Both the position numbers and the translations under genes were made by a program. 64,000 nucleotides of DNA from Rhodococcus oxybenzonivorans (GTDB taxonomy: Bacteria > Actinomycetota > Actinomycetes > Mycobacteriales > Mycobacteriaceae). Below are positions 15,843-25,199 of the stretch, piece by piece. Numbering within the stretch: the first letter of the stretch is position 1; the number at the start of each line of letters is the position of its first letter. The stretch spans positions 6,200,001 through 6,264,000 of the forward strand of contig NZ_CP021354.1 of NCBI RefSeq assembly GCF_003130705.1. Direction: 5' to 3'. Under the pieces are notes generated by a model. It was not told the origin of the DNA. It made no database searches and saw nothing but the letters and a program-made list of their open reading frames with translations.

Positions 15843-17933
15843 ATGGAGGGCATCGCGCAGCCTTCGACATCTCTCGGCGACGTTTTGAAGGTGCGTCGCC
15901 GCCGCACCTACGTCGGCCGCGAGGGTGAGCGTGAATTGGTCCGGGCGAGGCTGGAGTCGGCCGATCAGCAGCTGTCGGTGCTGTACCTGCACGGCCCCGG
16001 AGGCATCGGGAAGACGGCACTGCTCGACGTGCTGGCGGAGATTGCGGGAGACGCGGGTGCCACGGTCGTCCGGCTCGACGGCCGCGACCTTCCCCCCTCC
16101 CCCGCCGCCGTTCTCGACGTACTCGGCGAAACCGTCGACGTGCCCGTCACCGGGGCGATCGCTCGCGGAGAAGAACGACTCTTCGTCCTCGTCGACACCT
16201 ATGAGGTGCTGGCACCCATCGACGAATGGGTACGTACTCGGTTGCTGCCCCGACTACCCGCGACCGCGCTCACCGTGATCGCGTCCCGGACGCCGCCCGG
16301 CCCGCAGTGGCGGGCCGATGCGGGCTGGTGCGATCTGTTACGCGTGGTGTCGATGCGGAACCTCACCCCGCGGCAGTGCCGACAGTACCTACGCGAGGTA
16401 GCGGTGCCGCCGCAGATGCACGAGCGGATCTGCGAAGTCACACACGGGCACCCGCTGGCGTTGTCGCTGGTGGCCGATGTCGCATCCCGGGGCGGGGAGA
16501 TCGCCGCCGACCCGTTGACCCCCGACCTCATCGGTGTGCTCATGCAACGCTTCATCGATGTGGTGCCCAGTCCCGTGCACCGGCGGGCGCTCGAGGTGTG
16601 CGCCCTCGCCCGGGTGACCACCGAATCCCTGCTGCGTGACGTCCTCGAACTCGACGACGCGCACGAGGTATTCGCCTGGCTGCGGCACTTGTCGTTCGTC
16701 GACGCAGGCCCGGAAGGACTGTTCCCGCACGACCTGGCCCGCGACGTCGTAGACGCTGATCTGCGGTGGCGCGACCTCGATTCCTACACGACCGTGTTCC
16801 ACCGCGTATGGCGGCACCTCCGCCGCAGGCTGACGTTGTGTAGCGGGCGCGAACAGCAGCGCGTGATCTTCGACCTGAAGTTCGTGTTCCGGAATTTGCC
16901 CGGGGTCCTCTCCCCGGTGGACTGGGAATCGTGGGGCCATCATTATCCGGAGCCTGCCTGCGCGGAGGATCGCGAGACGATCGTCGAGATGGTCCGCTCG
17001 CACGAGGGGGCGGAGTCGGCGAAGATCTGTGCCGCGTGGTTCGGCCGCCAACCCGAGGGGTTCTTCATCGTGCGCCGTCCCGACGGCGGCGCGCGCGGGT
17101 TCTTCGGCCTCCTCGATCTGAGTCGCGCGTCCCCCGACGACCTGGCCGCGGATCCCGGCGCCGCGGCCGCCTGGAACTTCGCCCGGGCGCATGCGCCGCC
17201 GAGAAGTGGGGAGGCGATCACCGTGACCCGATTCATCGTCGACGGCACCACGTACCAGGACCCGTCGCCCACCCTGAACGCCATCCCGATCATCACCATG
17301 CAGCGGTACCTTTGCACCCCACTGCTGTCCTGGGACTTCCTCACCCTGGCCGAGCCGGACCGGTGGAACGAGTATTTCGCCGTCGCCGACCTTCCCCGGG
17401 CGGAGGGTGCCGATTTCGAGGTCGGTGCACGCCGATACGGGTTGTTCGCGCACGATTTCCGGCGCGTCCCGGTCGATGCCTGGTTCGAACAGGTCGCCGT
17501 TCGCGCACTGTCGGAGACTCCCACTGCACCTGCCCCGCCGGCGGCGCACGTGCTGGTGCTGTCCCAGCCCGAGTTCGAGCAGGCGGTCCGGCAGGCGTTG
17601 CACGACTGGCACCGCCTCGACCTGCTTCGGCGGAACCCGTTGATGCGCACCCGGCTCATCTGCGATCGCGGCCGCGCCGAACCTGATGTCACCGAACTCG
17701 ACTCGTTGCTCCGCGACGCGGTGGACGCCTTGGCGGACGATCCCCGCGACGACAAACTGGTACGCGCAGTCGACCGGACGTATCTGCGCCCGGCCGCGAA
17801 CCAGGAGGCCGCCGCCCAGATGCTCGGGTTGCCGTTCAGCACGTACCGGCGTCACCTCACACAAGGTGTTGCACGGATCGTCTCGTGGTTGTGGGATCGC
17901 GAAATCTACGGGCCAGGACGTGAACAGAAGTGA
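15843..17933 (+). CDS. large P-loop (STAND-like) NTPase with C-terminal HTH-like region
   Basis: 696 residues. An N-terminal NTPase has TYVGREGE, Walker A GPGGIGKTA (51-59), Walker B LFVLVDTYE (113-121) and a sensor-like VIASRTPPG, then winged-helix-like segments to about 330. A middle region (about 395-540; FFIVRRPDGGARGFFGLLDLS, cited for its GARGFFG turn) may be an acetyltransferase-like sensor. The C-terminus (about 650-690; NQEAAAQMLGLPFSTYRRHL) looks like a sigma-region-4-type HTH. It resembles regulators that switch by nucleotide-driven assembly. The following FAD oxidoreductase gene, 79 bases downstream, may be a target or partner. Confidence 0.75.
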   Translation: MEGIAQPSTSLGDVLKVRRRRTYVGREGERELVRARLESADQQLSVLYLHGPGGIGKTALLDVLAEIAGDAGATVVRLDGRDLPPSPAAVLDVLGETVDVPVTGAIARGEERLFVLVDTYEVLAPIDEWVRTRLLPRLPATALTVIASRTPPGPQWRADAGWCDLLRVVSMRNLTPRQCRQYLREVAVPPQMHERICEVTHGHPLALSLVADVASRGGEIAADPLTPDLIGVLMQRFIDVVPSPVHRRALEVCALARVTTESLLRDVLELDDAHEVFAWLRHLSFVDAGPEGLFPHDLARDVVDADLRWRDLDSYTTVFHRVWRHLRRRLTLCSGREQQRVIFDLKFVFRNLPGVLSPVDWESWGHHYPEPACAEDRETIVEMVRSHEGAESAKICAAWFGRQPEGFFIVRRPDGGARGFFGLLDLSRASPDDLAADPGAAAAWNFARAHAPPRSGEAITVTRFIVDGTTYQDPSPTLNAIPIITMQRYLCTPLLSWDFLTLAEPDRWNEYFAVADLPRAEGADFEVGARRYGLFAHDFRRVPVDAWFEQVAVRALSETPTAPAPPAAHVLVLSQPEFEQAVRQALHDWHRLDLLRRNPLMRTRLICDRGRAEPDVTELDSLLRDAVDALADDPRDDKLVRAVDRTYLRPAANQEAAAQMLGLPFSTYRRHLTQGVARIVSWLWDREIYGPGREQK

Positions 17934-18012
17934 GCAGTAGTCGGACTGGTGGTTGAGCACCGAATTTCCGCATTCTCCTCGTAGTCGTCGGCCACATCCC
18001 GAGGAGGCTCCC

Positions 18013-19398
18013 ATGACAACTCACATCGGACACCGAGCAGTCGTGCTCGGCGCCGGCATCGCCGGCTTACTCGCAGCCCGGGTGCTGTCCGAGGCGTACG
18101 CGCAGGTGATCGTGGTAGATCATGATCACCTCCCAGCCGACGCGGTCCCGCGCCGCTGTGTGCCCCAGGGGCGCCACACCCATGTCCTGATCGAACGCGG
18201 TCAACAGGTTCTCGAGGAATTATTTCCCGGTTTCACCGCGGAACTGATCGGGCAGGGGGTACCCACGCTCGACAACGTGCGCGACGTGCGGTGGTGCCTG
18301 AGCGGGTACAGATTTCCGCAGCCGAAGAGCGGAATGACCGTCCTCAGCGCCAGCCGGCCGTTCCTCGAGGACCGAGTGCGTGCCCGGGTGTGCGAACTGC
18401 CCGGTGTCACCATCGTGGACCGCTGCGAGTCCCTGGGCCTGGTCACCGCCCCCAGCCACCACCACGTCACCGGTGTCCGGGTGGTGCGGCATGCCGACGG
18501 CAGCACGGAGGAGGTGCTCGATGCCGATCTGATCGTCGACGCGACCGGGAGGGGGTCACGCGCTCCGAGGTGGCTGACCGAACTCGGTTTCGAACAACCG
18601 GAGGAGGACAGGGTGCATGTGGGCTTGGGCTACGCGACCCGGATCTACCGGGCCCCGGCGGCGGGGATGGGTGGCGACCTCGGAGTCGTGATCGGTCCGA
18701 CACCCGATGCTCCCCGGGGAGGGGCCCTGCAAATGCTCGAGGGCGACCGCTTCCTGGTGACGCTGATGGGGATGCTCGGCGACTATCCACCCACCGACCC
18801 GGACGGTTTCCTCGATTTCGCCCGGACCCTGCCGATCCCGGATCTCTGCGTGGCGATCCGAGACGCCGACCCGATCGAGCGACCCCGGTCGTTCCGATTT
18901 CCGGCGAGCATCCGCCGGCGGTACGAGCGTCTGGCCCGATTCCCGGCCGGGTTCCTCGTGACGGGAGACGCCTTCTGCAGCTTCAACCCGATCTATGCGC
19001 AGGGAATGACCGTGGCCGCGCTCGAGGCCATCACGCTGCGCCGTCACCTGCACCGCGAGCCGGTAGACGCACGGGCGTTCTTCCGCGGCATGTCGAAGGT
19101 GGTCGACGTGCCGTGGCGTATGTCGGTCGGTGCAGACCTGGCCTTCCCAGAGGTGGTCGGAGATCGCAGCCTCGGCGTGCGGATCGCCAACGCCTACATC
19201 CCGCGGCTGCACGCCGCGGCCGCACACGATCCCGTGCTGGCAACCGCCTTCCTCCGCGTCGCCGCCCTGGTCGATCGTCCCGAGCGGTTGATGAGCCCGA
19301 GGAACATGCTCCGCCTTCTGCGGCAGAATCTGCCTCACCCCGGCCCCACCACTCGCCACCGAGCACCGGATCAGGCCAGTGGGGTGAACGCCCCATGA
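18013..19398 (+). CDS. FAD-dependent oxidoreductase/monooxygenase-like protein
   Basis: 461 residues from ATG 18013 with GAGGAG upstream. Rossmann FAD motif AVVLGAGIAGLLAARVL (about 9-25), a second motif DLIVDATGRGSRAPRW (about 175-190) and the late FLVTGDAFCSFNPIYAQGMT, equivalent to the GD motif. This matches the geranylgeranyl-reductase/aromatic hydroxylase-like flavoprotein group. Substrate unknown. It follows the large NTPase and is probably co-transcribed. Confidence 0.8.
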   Translation: MTTHIGHRAVVLGAGIAGLLAARVLSEAYAQVIVVDHDHLPADAVPRRCVPQGRHTHVLIERGQQVLEELFPGFTAELIGQGVPTLDNVRDVRWCLSGYRFPQPKSGMTVLSASRPFLEDRVRARVCELPGVTIVDRCESLGLVTAPSHHHVTGVRVVRHADGSTEEVLDADLIVDATGRGSRAPRWLTELGFEQPEEDRVHVGLGYATRIYRAPAAGMGGDLGVVIGPTPDAPRGGALQMLEGDRFLVTLMGMLGDYPPTDPDGFLDFARTLPIPDLCVAIRDADPIERPRSFRFPASIRRRYERLARFPAGFLVTGDAFCSFNPIYAQGMTVAALEAITLRRHLHREPVDARAFFRGMSKVVDVPWRMSVGADLAFPEVVGDRSLGVRIANAYIPRLHAAAAHDPVLATAFLRVAALVDRPERLMSPRNMLRLLRQNLPHPGPTTRHRAPDQASGVNAP

Positions 19399-19450
19399 CC
19401 GGAATATCGACCTGCAACGCTCGCCCACCGGAGTAGCGGACCAGCCTCAC

Positions 19451-19669
19451 CTACGAGGCAGGCTGAGGGTATTGGCAGTCGACGGTGGGGTTCATGCCGG
19501 CGTAGTTCAGCGGTCCGGCCACGATGGTGACGGCGATGGTGCCGACGCTGGCGCAGTGGGTCGAGGCGTCGTCGTAGTATCCGCGTTGCCCGGCGGCGAC
19601 GGCGCCGATGATCAGCCAGATCAGCACCAGCACGCCGAGCAGGCCGGAGAGCCGGCTTCGGGTTCGCAT
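19451..19669 (-). CDS. small exported or membrane protein
   Basis: 72 residues from ATG 19669 with AGGAGA upstream. An Arg-rich start, one hydrophobic helix (LLGVLVLIWLIIGAVAAGQRG), then a tail with two Cys (THCAS and TVDCQYPQ) that could form a disulphide. No named function. Sits 22 bases after the STAS gene. Confidence 0.6.
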   Translation of the reverse strand: MRTRSRLSGLLGVLVLIWLIIGAVAAGQRGYYDDASTHCASVGTIAVTIVAGPLNYAGMNPTVDCQYPQPAS

Positions 19670-19691
19670 CGTCTTCTCCTGTCTACGAGGC

Positions 19692-20123
19692 TCAGTTGCG
19701 GATTCGGCGTGCTGCGGCAAGGGCCTCGTCGACCGTGTCGCAGCAGCCCAGCGTGCCGTCGAGGCCGGTCAGGTGCAGTATGCGGCGCACCTGCGGTTGC
19801 GCGGCCGTGGTGAGGGTGGCGTTCCGGCGGCGTACTCGGCTCGCCGCGGTGTCGAACAACGCCATACCGGTGCATCCGAGGAACGGCACGCCTGTCAGAT
19901 CGAGGACCAGGTCACCGCTGTCGGCGGTCACTTTCCGCAGGTACGGCGCCAGCACGGGCGCGGTGGTGATGTCGATCTCGCCGCACACGACCAACACCGC
20001 AATACCGCCGGTGCGGTTCTGGATACCGACCTGCAGCATGGGCGCCGTGCTGGTGGTCTTCGACGCAGGGTCCGGCCACCCCCACAGGTTCGGGGTGCAC
20101 GCTGAAAAAGATTCGATGTTCAC
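19692..20123 (-). CDS. STAS-domain anti-sigma factor antagonist-like protein
   Basis: 143 residues from GTG 20123, chosen because GGAAG lies five bases upstream; ATG 20180 or ATG 20039 are alternatives. The STAS fold is clear: VLVVCGEIDITTAPVLAPYL, LVLDLTGVPFLGCTGMALFD and LTGLDGTLGCCDTVDEAL. The usual phosphorylatable Ser before GM (D-S-S-G-L) is Cys here (GCTGM), with Thr next to it, so control by a SpoIIAB-type kinase may differ. Target sigma pathway not visible nearby. Confidence 0.75.
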   Translation of the reverse strand: MNIESFSACTPNLWGWPDPASKTTSTAPMLQVGIQNRTGGIAVLVVCGEIDITTAPVLAPYLRKVTADSGDLVLDLTGVPFLGCTGMALFDTAASRVRRRNATLTTAAQPQVRRILHLTGLDGTLGCCDTVDEALAAARRIRN

Positions 20124-20180
20124 CACGACTTCCGTTCGGTGCGATCGGCTGAGAATCATCGTGCCCACACACGCGGACAT

Positions 20181-20245
20181 CCGAGGCAGCCCCGGGCCCG
20201 GTCGGCAGGGGACCGGCGTGCGCAGATCGTCTCTGCCATATCACG
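20181..20245. other. spacer between STAS gene and possible broken gene
   Basis: Short AT-richer spacer upstream of the STAS gene; no clear promoter box chosen. Together with 20246-20833 it is the longest stretch in this part without an intact gene. Confidence 0.3.
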
Positions 20246-20745
20246 CTAGTGACCTGTGGCGCGGTGGCCAACACCGCGCACCCCGACCGGGCGCATGGTT
20301 ATGCGATTGCAATGCCCAAGTAAGATCTTGGTAAAGGATTCCTGCGCTGCCCCGATTGCACGCTCATTGAATCCGGCGACGCCACCTCGGTGACCATCGG
20401 CAGCTACCGCCACCGACGGAGCCTGAATGAGCCATTCAGCCAGGAAGCCGCGCGCGGGCGGAATCGACTCCCCCTCCACCACCAGCGGCGGAGTGTCGGT
20501 GAGCACAAGGATCTCCGGGCCTCGGAGGCGGTCGAGAGTGCCGGCGAATCCGCCACCACGTCCTTCGACGAGGCTGCGCCGGCCTCCTTCGCGGGGCGCA
20601 GCAGCCGTCGATGGGCTCGGTCAGTGACGTGAACCTCAGCCCCGCGCTCGAGGGTCCGATCCGAGCGCCACACGACGAGGGCGTCATAAGTTTCAGCATT
20701 ACCGGGCCGGAAGTCGATGACCGTTACACGTCGTCGTAATGAGGC
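20246..20745 (-). pseudogene. possible broken gene, unrecognised
   Basis: The minus strand shows protein-like sequence in two successive frames: VIDFRPGNAETYDALVVW and VHVTDRAHRRLL around 20620-20740, then EILVLTDTPPLVVEGESIP, ARGFLAEWLIQ and GVAGFNERAIG around 20340-20520. Neither frame has a convincing start. Composition resembles coding sequence more than spacer, so this may be a frameshifted remnant. I do not recognise a family. Confidence 0.3.
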
Positions 20746-20833
20746 TCGGCCGGCTTACCCAAAGCTCCCGACGTGTGCGCGCCAGATTCGGCCGTGGCGT
20801 TCAGCCTCCGCCCAGGTCGGTCTGATGATCGAG

Positions 20834-21943
20834 TTATGCGCTGTGGTCGGCGCGATCCATCACCCGACGAATGTAGAGCAGCTTGTCACCGGCCTCGACA
20901 ACATCGACCTCCGCCGTTCCGGCGCGGAGCAAGCGGCCGTCACGGACCACCCCGAGCACGATGTCCGGCAGATACCGCGGTGAACCACCGATCTCGTCCC
21001 GCTCGACGGTGCGTTCAGCGATAGCGAGCCCCGATTCCGGGGTGAGGAGGTCCTCGATCATTTCCACCACGGTCGGAGTGGTCGTAGCGGCGCCGAGTAA
21101 CCTGCCCGCGGTTTCGGAAGAAACAACCACGGAGTCGGCACCGGACTGGCGCAGCACGTGCACGTTCTCCGATTCGCGAACCGCCGCGACGATCTTCGCG
21201 TTCGGTGCGATCTCGCGGGCGGTCAGGGTCACCAGCACCGCCGTATCGTCCCGGTTCGTGGCGACGATGATCGACGAGGCGTGCTCCACACCGGCCAATC
21301 GCAGCACATCGGACTTCGTGGCCGACCCCTGGACCGTCACCAGGCCCTGCCCGGCCGCGATGTCGAGCGCCACGGCATCGGTGTCGACCACGACGATGTC
21401 GGACGGCACCAGCCCATCACCGAGCATCGCTGCGACCGCACTACGCCCCTTGGTCCCGTACCCGACGACGACGACATGGTTGCGGGCACGGCGTCGCCAT
21501 CGCTGAATCTTGAAACTCTGGCGGGAATTCTCCGTCAGCGCCGCGAGCGTGGTACCGACCAGAACGACGAGGAAGAAGATCCGCAACGGCGTGATGATCA
21601 ACGTATTGACCAGCCGGGCCTGCTCGGTGATCGGGGTGATGTCCCCGTATCCGGTGGTCGAGAGTGAGACGGTCGCGTAGTAGATGCAGTCGAGCAGCGA
21701 GAGCCCGTCTTCCTGGGAGTCGGCATACCCGTCGCGGTCGAGGTAGACCACCAAAACAACCAGAGCCAATGCGGTCAGCGCGTAGCCGATTCTGCGGGCG
21801 ATGGCCCGGCCGGGACTGTTCTGTATCTGGGGTACCCGCAGGATCCCTACCAGCGCGAAGTCGGGGCGTTCGGTGAGCACATCGGACCGGCTGAACCGTG
21901 CACGCCAACTACCGGGCATCGTGTCGATCACCTCAGTTCTCAT
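20834..21943 (-). CDS. potassium channel with RCK (TrkA-N/TrkA-C) domain
   Basis: 369 residues from ATG 21943. Two membrane helices flank the pore filter TTGYGD (96-101). A cytoplasmic Rossmann domain begins VVVVGYGTKGRSA (157-169), with VVDTD at the end of strand 2, then a C-terminal TrkA-C-like domain ending GDKLLYIRRV. This is the MthK/Kch type of ligand-gated K+ channel. Second K+ channel in the window. Confidence 0.9.
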   Translation of the reverse strand: MRTEVIDTMPGSWRARFSRSDVLTERPDFALVGILRVPQIQNSPGRAIARRIGYALTALALVVLVVYLDRDGYADSQEDGLSLLDCIYYATVSLSTTGYGDITPITEQARLVNTLIITPLRIFFLVVLVGTTLAALTENSRQSFKIQRWRRRARNHVVVVGYGTKGRSAVAAMLGDGLVPSDIVVVDTDAVALDIAAGQGLVTVQGSATKSDVLRLAGVEHASSIIVATNRDDTAVLVTLTAREIAPNAKIVAAVRESENVHVLRQSGADSVVVSSETAGRLLGAATTTPTVVEMIEDLLTPESGLAIAERTVERDEIGGSPRYLPDIVLGVVRDGRLLRAGTAEVDVVEAGDKLLYIRRVMDRADHSA

Positions 21944-22139
21944 CTCCCGCGCCGCGCAGCTTACGCGCCGCCCGCGCACCGTTCCCCGCACGGGCGGTTC
22001 GGGTACTTCCTGATCGCCATTCCCCCGGGTGGGAGATGGCCAAGACCCCTAGAATAGGACGAAACAGACAGCCAATCTGCGGTGTAGGAGCCGTTCACGC
22101 CGATCGGGCCGCTCACCGTGCGCGTGCGGGCCGCGGGAG

Positions 22140-25127
22140 GTGGGCCAATTGCAACGGGCCGAGCAGGTGCGACCGTTGTCACGCCGTGCGATGGTCTGGA
22201 CGGCGGTGTTGGCGGTCTTCGCCGCGGTGCTGGTCTTCGGGCCACGGTTGATCGCCGTGTACACGGAGTGGTTGTGGTTCGGCGAGGCCGGTTACCGTGA
22301 GGTGTGGGGCAGGGTCCTCATTACCCGTCTCCTCTCGTTTGCAGTGGTCACCGCCCTGGTGGGGGGACTGATCTTTCTCGTGCTGTTGTGGGCGTACCGG
22401 GCGCGGCCGTTGTTCGCGGCGGCAGTGTCGAAGAAGGACCCGATCGAGGAATACCGAACCGTGGTGATGAGCCGGCCGCGACTGTTCGGTATCGGCATCC
22501 CGTTGCTGTTCGCGCTCCCATTCGGTCTGAGCGCCCAATCGCGGTGGGAGACCGTGCAGCTGTTTCTGAATGGGGGCAGCTTCGGCACGGTGGATGCGGA
22601 GTTCGGGCACGATATCGGCTTCTACGTCTTCGACCTGCCGTTCTACCGGCTGGTACTGACCTGGATGCTGGTCGCGGTGTTTTTTGCCTTCCTCCTCAGC
22701 CTGGGAACGCACTACCTGTTCGGCGGGATCCGGCTGTCACCGAAGAATGAGACCGCGGGGCGTGAGACCGCGTTGATCCCGGCGGCGCGGGTCCAGCTCG
22801 CGGTCCTCGCCGGCACCTTCATCGCACTCAAGGCGGTCGCCTACTGGTTCGATCGGTACTCACTGCTGTGGGGCAACCGGAAGGAACCCACCTTCACCGG
22901 CGCCGGGTTCACCGATATCAACGCGGTGCTGCCCGCGCGGCTGATCCTGTTCTCGATCGCCATTGTCTGCGCCGTCGCATTTTTCGCCGCGATCTGGGTG
23001 CGTGATCTGCGAATCCCGGCGATGGCCGCAGCCCTGTTGGTTCTGTCCTCGATCCTCGTCGGCGGGGTCTTTCCCGCGCTGATGGAACAGTTCTCCGTCC
23101 GCCCGAACGCCGCCGACCGGGAGAGCCCGTACATCGAACGCAACATCGCCGCCACCCGGCTGGCCTATGGAATCGGGCCCGAGCAGGTCGACTACCGGGA
23201 CTATCCGGGGGTGGGCACCCGGCCGCCGCGGGATCTGCCCGCCGATGTCACTACCATCGCCAACGCCCGACTGCTCGACCCGAACGTGCTCTCGCGGACC
23301 TTCACCCAGCAGCAGCAACTGAAGAACTTCTACGGCTTCACCCCGACCCTGGATCTCGACCGCTACACCGTCGACGGCGTGCTCGGCGACTACATCGTCG
23401 CCGCCCGCGAACTGTCCCCGAACAGCCTCAGCGGCAACCAAACCCAGTGGATCAACCGGCACACCGTGTACACCCACGGCAACGGATTCGTCGCCGCCCC
23501 GGCGAACCGGGTCAACGCCGCCGTCCGGGATGCGGCCGGCCAGAGTGCCAGCAGTGACAGCGGCTACCCCATCTACACCGTCAGCGATATCGCCTCCCAA
23601 ACCGATGGCCGGCAACTGATCCCGGTCGAGCAACCCCGCATCTACTTCGGCGAGGTGCTCGCAAACTCGGATATGCCGGACTACGCCATCGTCGGTGCCC
23701 AGCCCGGAGCGCCACCGCGCGAGTACGACACCGACACCTCTACCTACACCTACACCGGAGCCGGTGGAGTGCCCATCGGGAACTGGGTCAACAGGTTTGC
23801 GTTTGCCGCCAAGTACGCCGAACGCAACATCCTGTTTTCCGGGGCCATCGGCGGCGACTCGAAGATCCTCTTCAACCGCGACCCGAAGACCCGCGTCGAA
23901 CACGTTGCGCCGTGGCTGACCACCGACACCAACCCGTACCCGGCCGTCGTCGACGGCCGGATCACCTGGATCGTCGACGGTTACACCACCCTCGAGCACT
24001 ACCCGTACGCGGAGACCGGGGCCTTGACCGAACCCGTTGCCCCTGAGACCGGCCGACCGCCGCCCCGGGACGAGATTTCGTACGTGCGTAACTCCGTCAA
24101 GGCCACCGTCGACGCCTACGACGGCACCGTCACCCTCTACCAAATCGACCAGCAGGATCCGGTCCTGGCTGCGTGGATGAGTATCTTCCCCGGCACCGTG
24201 CAACCCGAGGACACGATCTCGGCGGATCTGCGCGCGCATTTGCGCTACCCCGAGGACCTGTTCCGGATCCAACGCGAACGCCTCGCAAAATACCATGTCA
24301 ACGACCCGCGAGAGTTCTTCACCAATAACGCATTCTGGTCGGTTCCCTCGGATCCGACGTCGGAGTCCACGGGGCAGCAACGCCCGTACTACATCCTGGT
24401 CGGCGACGCCGACACCGCGGCACCGTCGTTCCGGCTGGCCAGCGCGATGGTCGGATTCAATCGGGAATTCCTCTCCGCCTACATCTCGGCGCACTCCGAT
24501 CCTGAGAACTACGGCAAGATCGAGGTGCTGCAGTTACCGACGGACAGCATCACCCAAGGCCCGCAGCAGATCCAGAACTCGATGATCTCCGATACCCGTG
24601 TCGCCTCCGAACGCACCCTGCTCGAGCGGTCCAACCGCATTCACTACGGCAATCTGCTGACCCTGCCGATCGCCGACGGCGGCGTCCTCTACGTCGAACC
24701 GCTTTTCACCGAACGGCTCTCGAGCGCCGCGGACGGGTCGACGTTCCCGCAACTGTCCCGGGTGTTGGTCAGCTACCGTGAACAAGGCACCGGCGGCGTC
24801 CGGGTCGGCTACGCCCCCACCCTCGCCGAAGCGCTCGACCAGGTGTTCGGCGCCGGAACCGGTCGGGCCGCGACCGCGCCCGGCGGTGACGCGGCCACCC
24901 CGCCACCCCCCGGCTCGGAGGCCACCCCACCCCAAGAGGGCGCGGAACCGGTATCGCCGCCCGTTCCCTCGCGGGAGTTGACCGCCGCCGTCCTCGAGCT
25001 CAACGACGCCCTGGCGGATCTGCGCGAGGCCCAGCACACCGGCGACTTCACCTCCTACGGCGCCGCCCTGGACCGCCTGCAACGGGCCATCGACGGCTAC
25101 CTTGCCTCCGGGGGAAGCCCGAATTGA
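22140..25127 (+). CDS. UPF0182 family giant membrane protein
   Basis: 995 residues. Seven or so helices in the first 310 residues, including WLWFGEAGYREVWGRVL typical of the family, then a large extracytoplasmic domain with FYGFTPTLDLDRY, DYIVAARELSP, NRHTVYTHGNGFVAAP and YVEPLFTERL. A Pro/Ala linker (about 905-945) and a coiled C-terminus (ELNDALADLREAQHTGD) follow. Universal in mycobacteria and relatives, function unknown. Start uncertain: GTG 22140 overlaps GGGAGG; TTG 22149 has better spacing. Confidence 0.9.
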   Translation: MGQLQRAEQVRPLSRRAMVWTAVLAVFAAVLVFGPRLIAVYTEWLWFGEAGYREVWGRVLITRLLSFAVVTALVGGLIFLVLLWAYRARPLFAAAVSKKDPIEEYRTVVMSRPRLFGIGIPLLFALPFGLSAQSRWETVQLFLNGGSFGTVDAEFGHDIGFYVFDLPFYRLVLTWMLVAVFFAFLLSLGTHYLFGGIRLSPKNETAGRETALIPAARVQLAVLAGTFIALKAVAYWFDRYSLLWGNRKEPTFTGAGFTDINAVLPARLILFSIAIVCAVAFFAAIWVRDLRIPAMAAALLVLSSILVGGVFPALMEQFSVRPNAADRESPYIERNIAATRLAYGIGPEQVDYRDYPGVGTRPPRDLPADVTTIANARLLDPNVLSRTFTQQQQLKNFYGFTPTLDLDRYTVDGVLGDYIVAARELSPNSLSGNQTQWINRHTVYTHGNGFVAAPANRVNAAVRDAAGQSASSDSGYPIYTVSDIASQTDGRQLIPVEQPRIYFGEVLANSDMPDYAIVGAQPGAPPREYDTDTSTYTYTGAGGVPIGNWVNRFAFAAKYAERNILFSGAIGGDSKILFNRDPKTRVEHVAPWLTTDTNPYPAVVDGRITWIVDGYTTLEHYPYAETGALTEPVAPETGRPPPRDEISYVRNSVKATVDAYDGTVTLYQIDQQDPVLAAWMSIFPGTVQPEDTISADLRAHLRYPEDLFRIQRERLAKYHVNDPREFFTNNAFWSVPSDPTSESTGQQRPYYILVGDADTAAPSFRLASAMVGFNREFLSAYISAHSDPENYGKIEVLQLPTDSITQGPQQIQNSMISDTRVASERTLLERSNRIHYGNLLTLPIADGGVLYVEPLFTERLSSAADGSTFPQLSRVLVSYREQGTGGVRVGYAPTLAEALDQVFGAGTGRAATAPGGDAATPPPPGSEATPPQEGAEPVSPPVPSRELTAAVLELNDALADLREAQHTGDFTSYGAALDRLQRAIDGYLASGGSPN

Positions 25128-25199
25128 GGTCGTACCGGGAGTGACGCGGTTATGGGATGGCCTCACCGCGTCGACCGGGCGGATGTGAAGGAGTCGAGC

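Noticed and set aside
19443..19462. GCCTC-ACCTAC-GAGGC hairpin as terminator between the FAD gene and the small membrane gene.
   Set aside because: Only five base pairs; too weak to claim.
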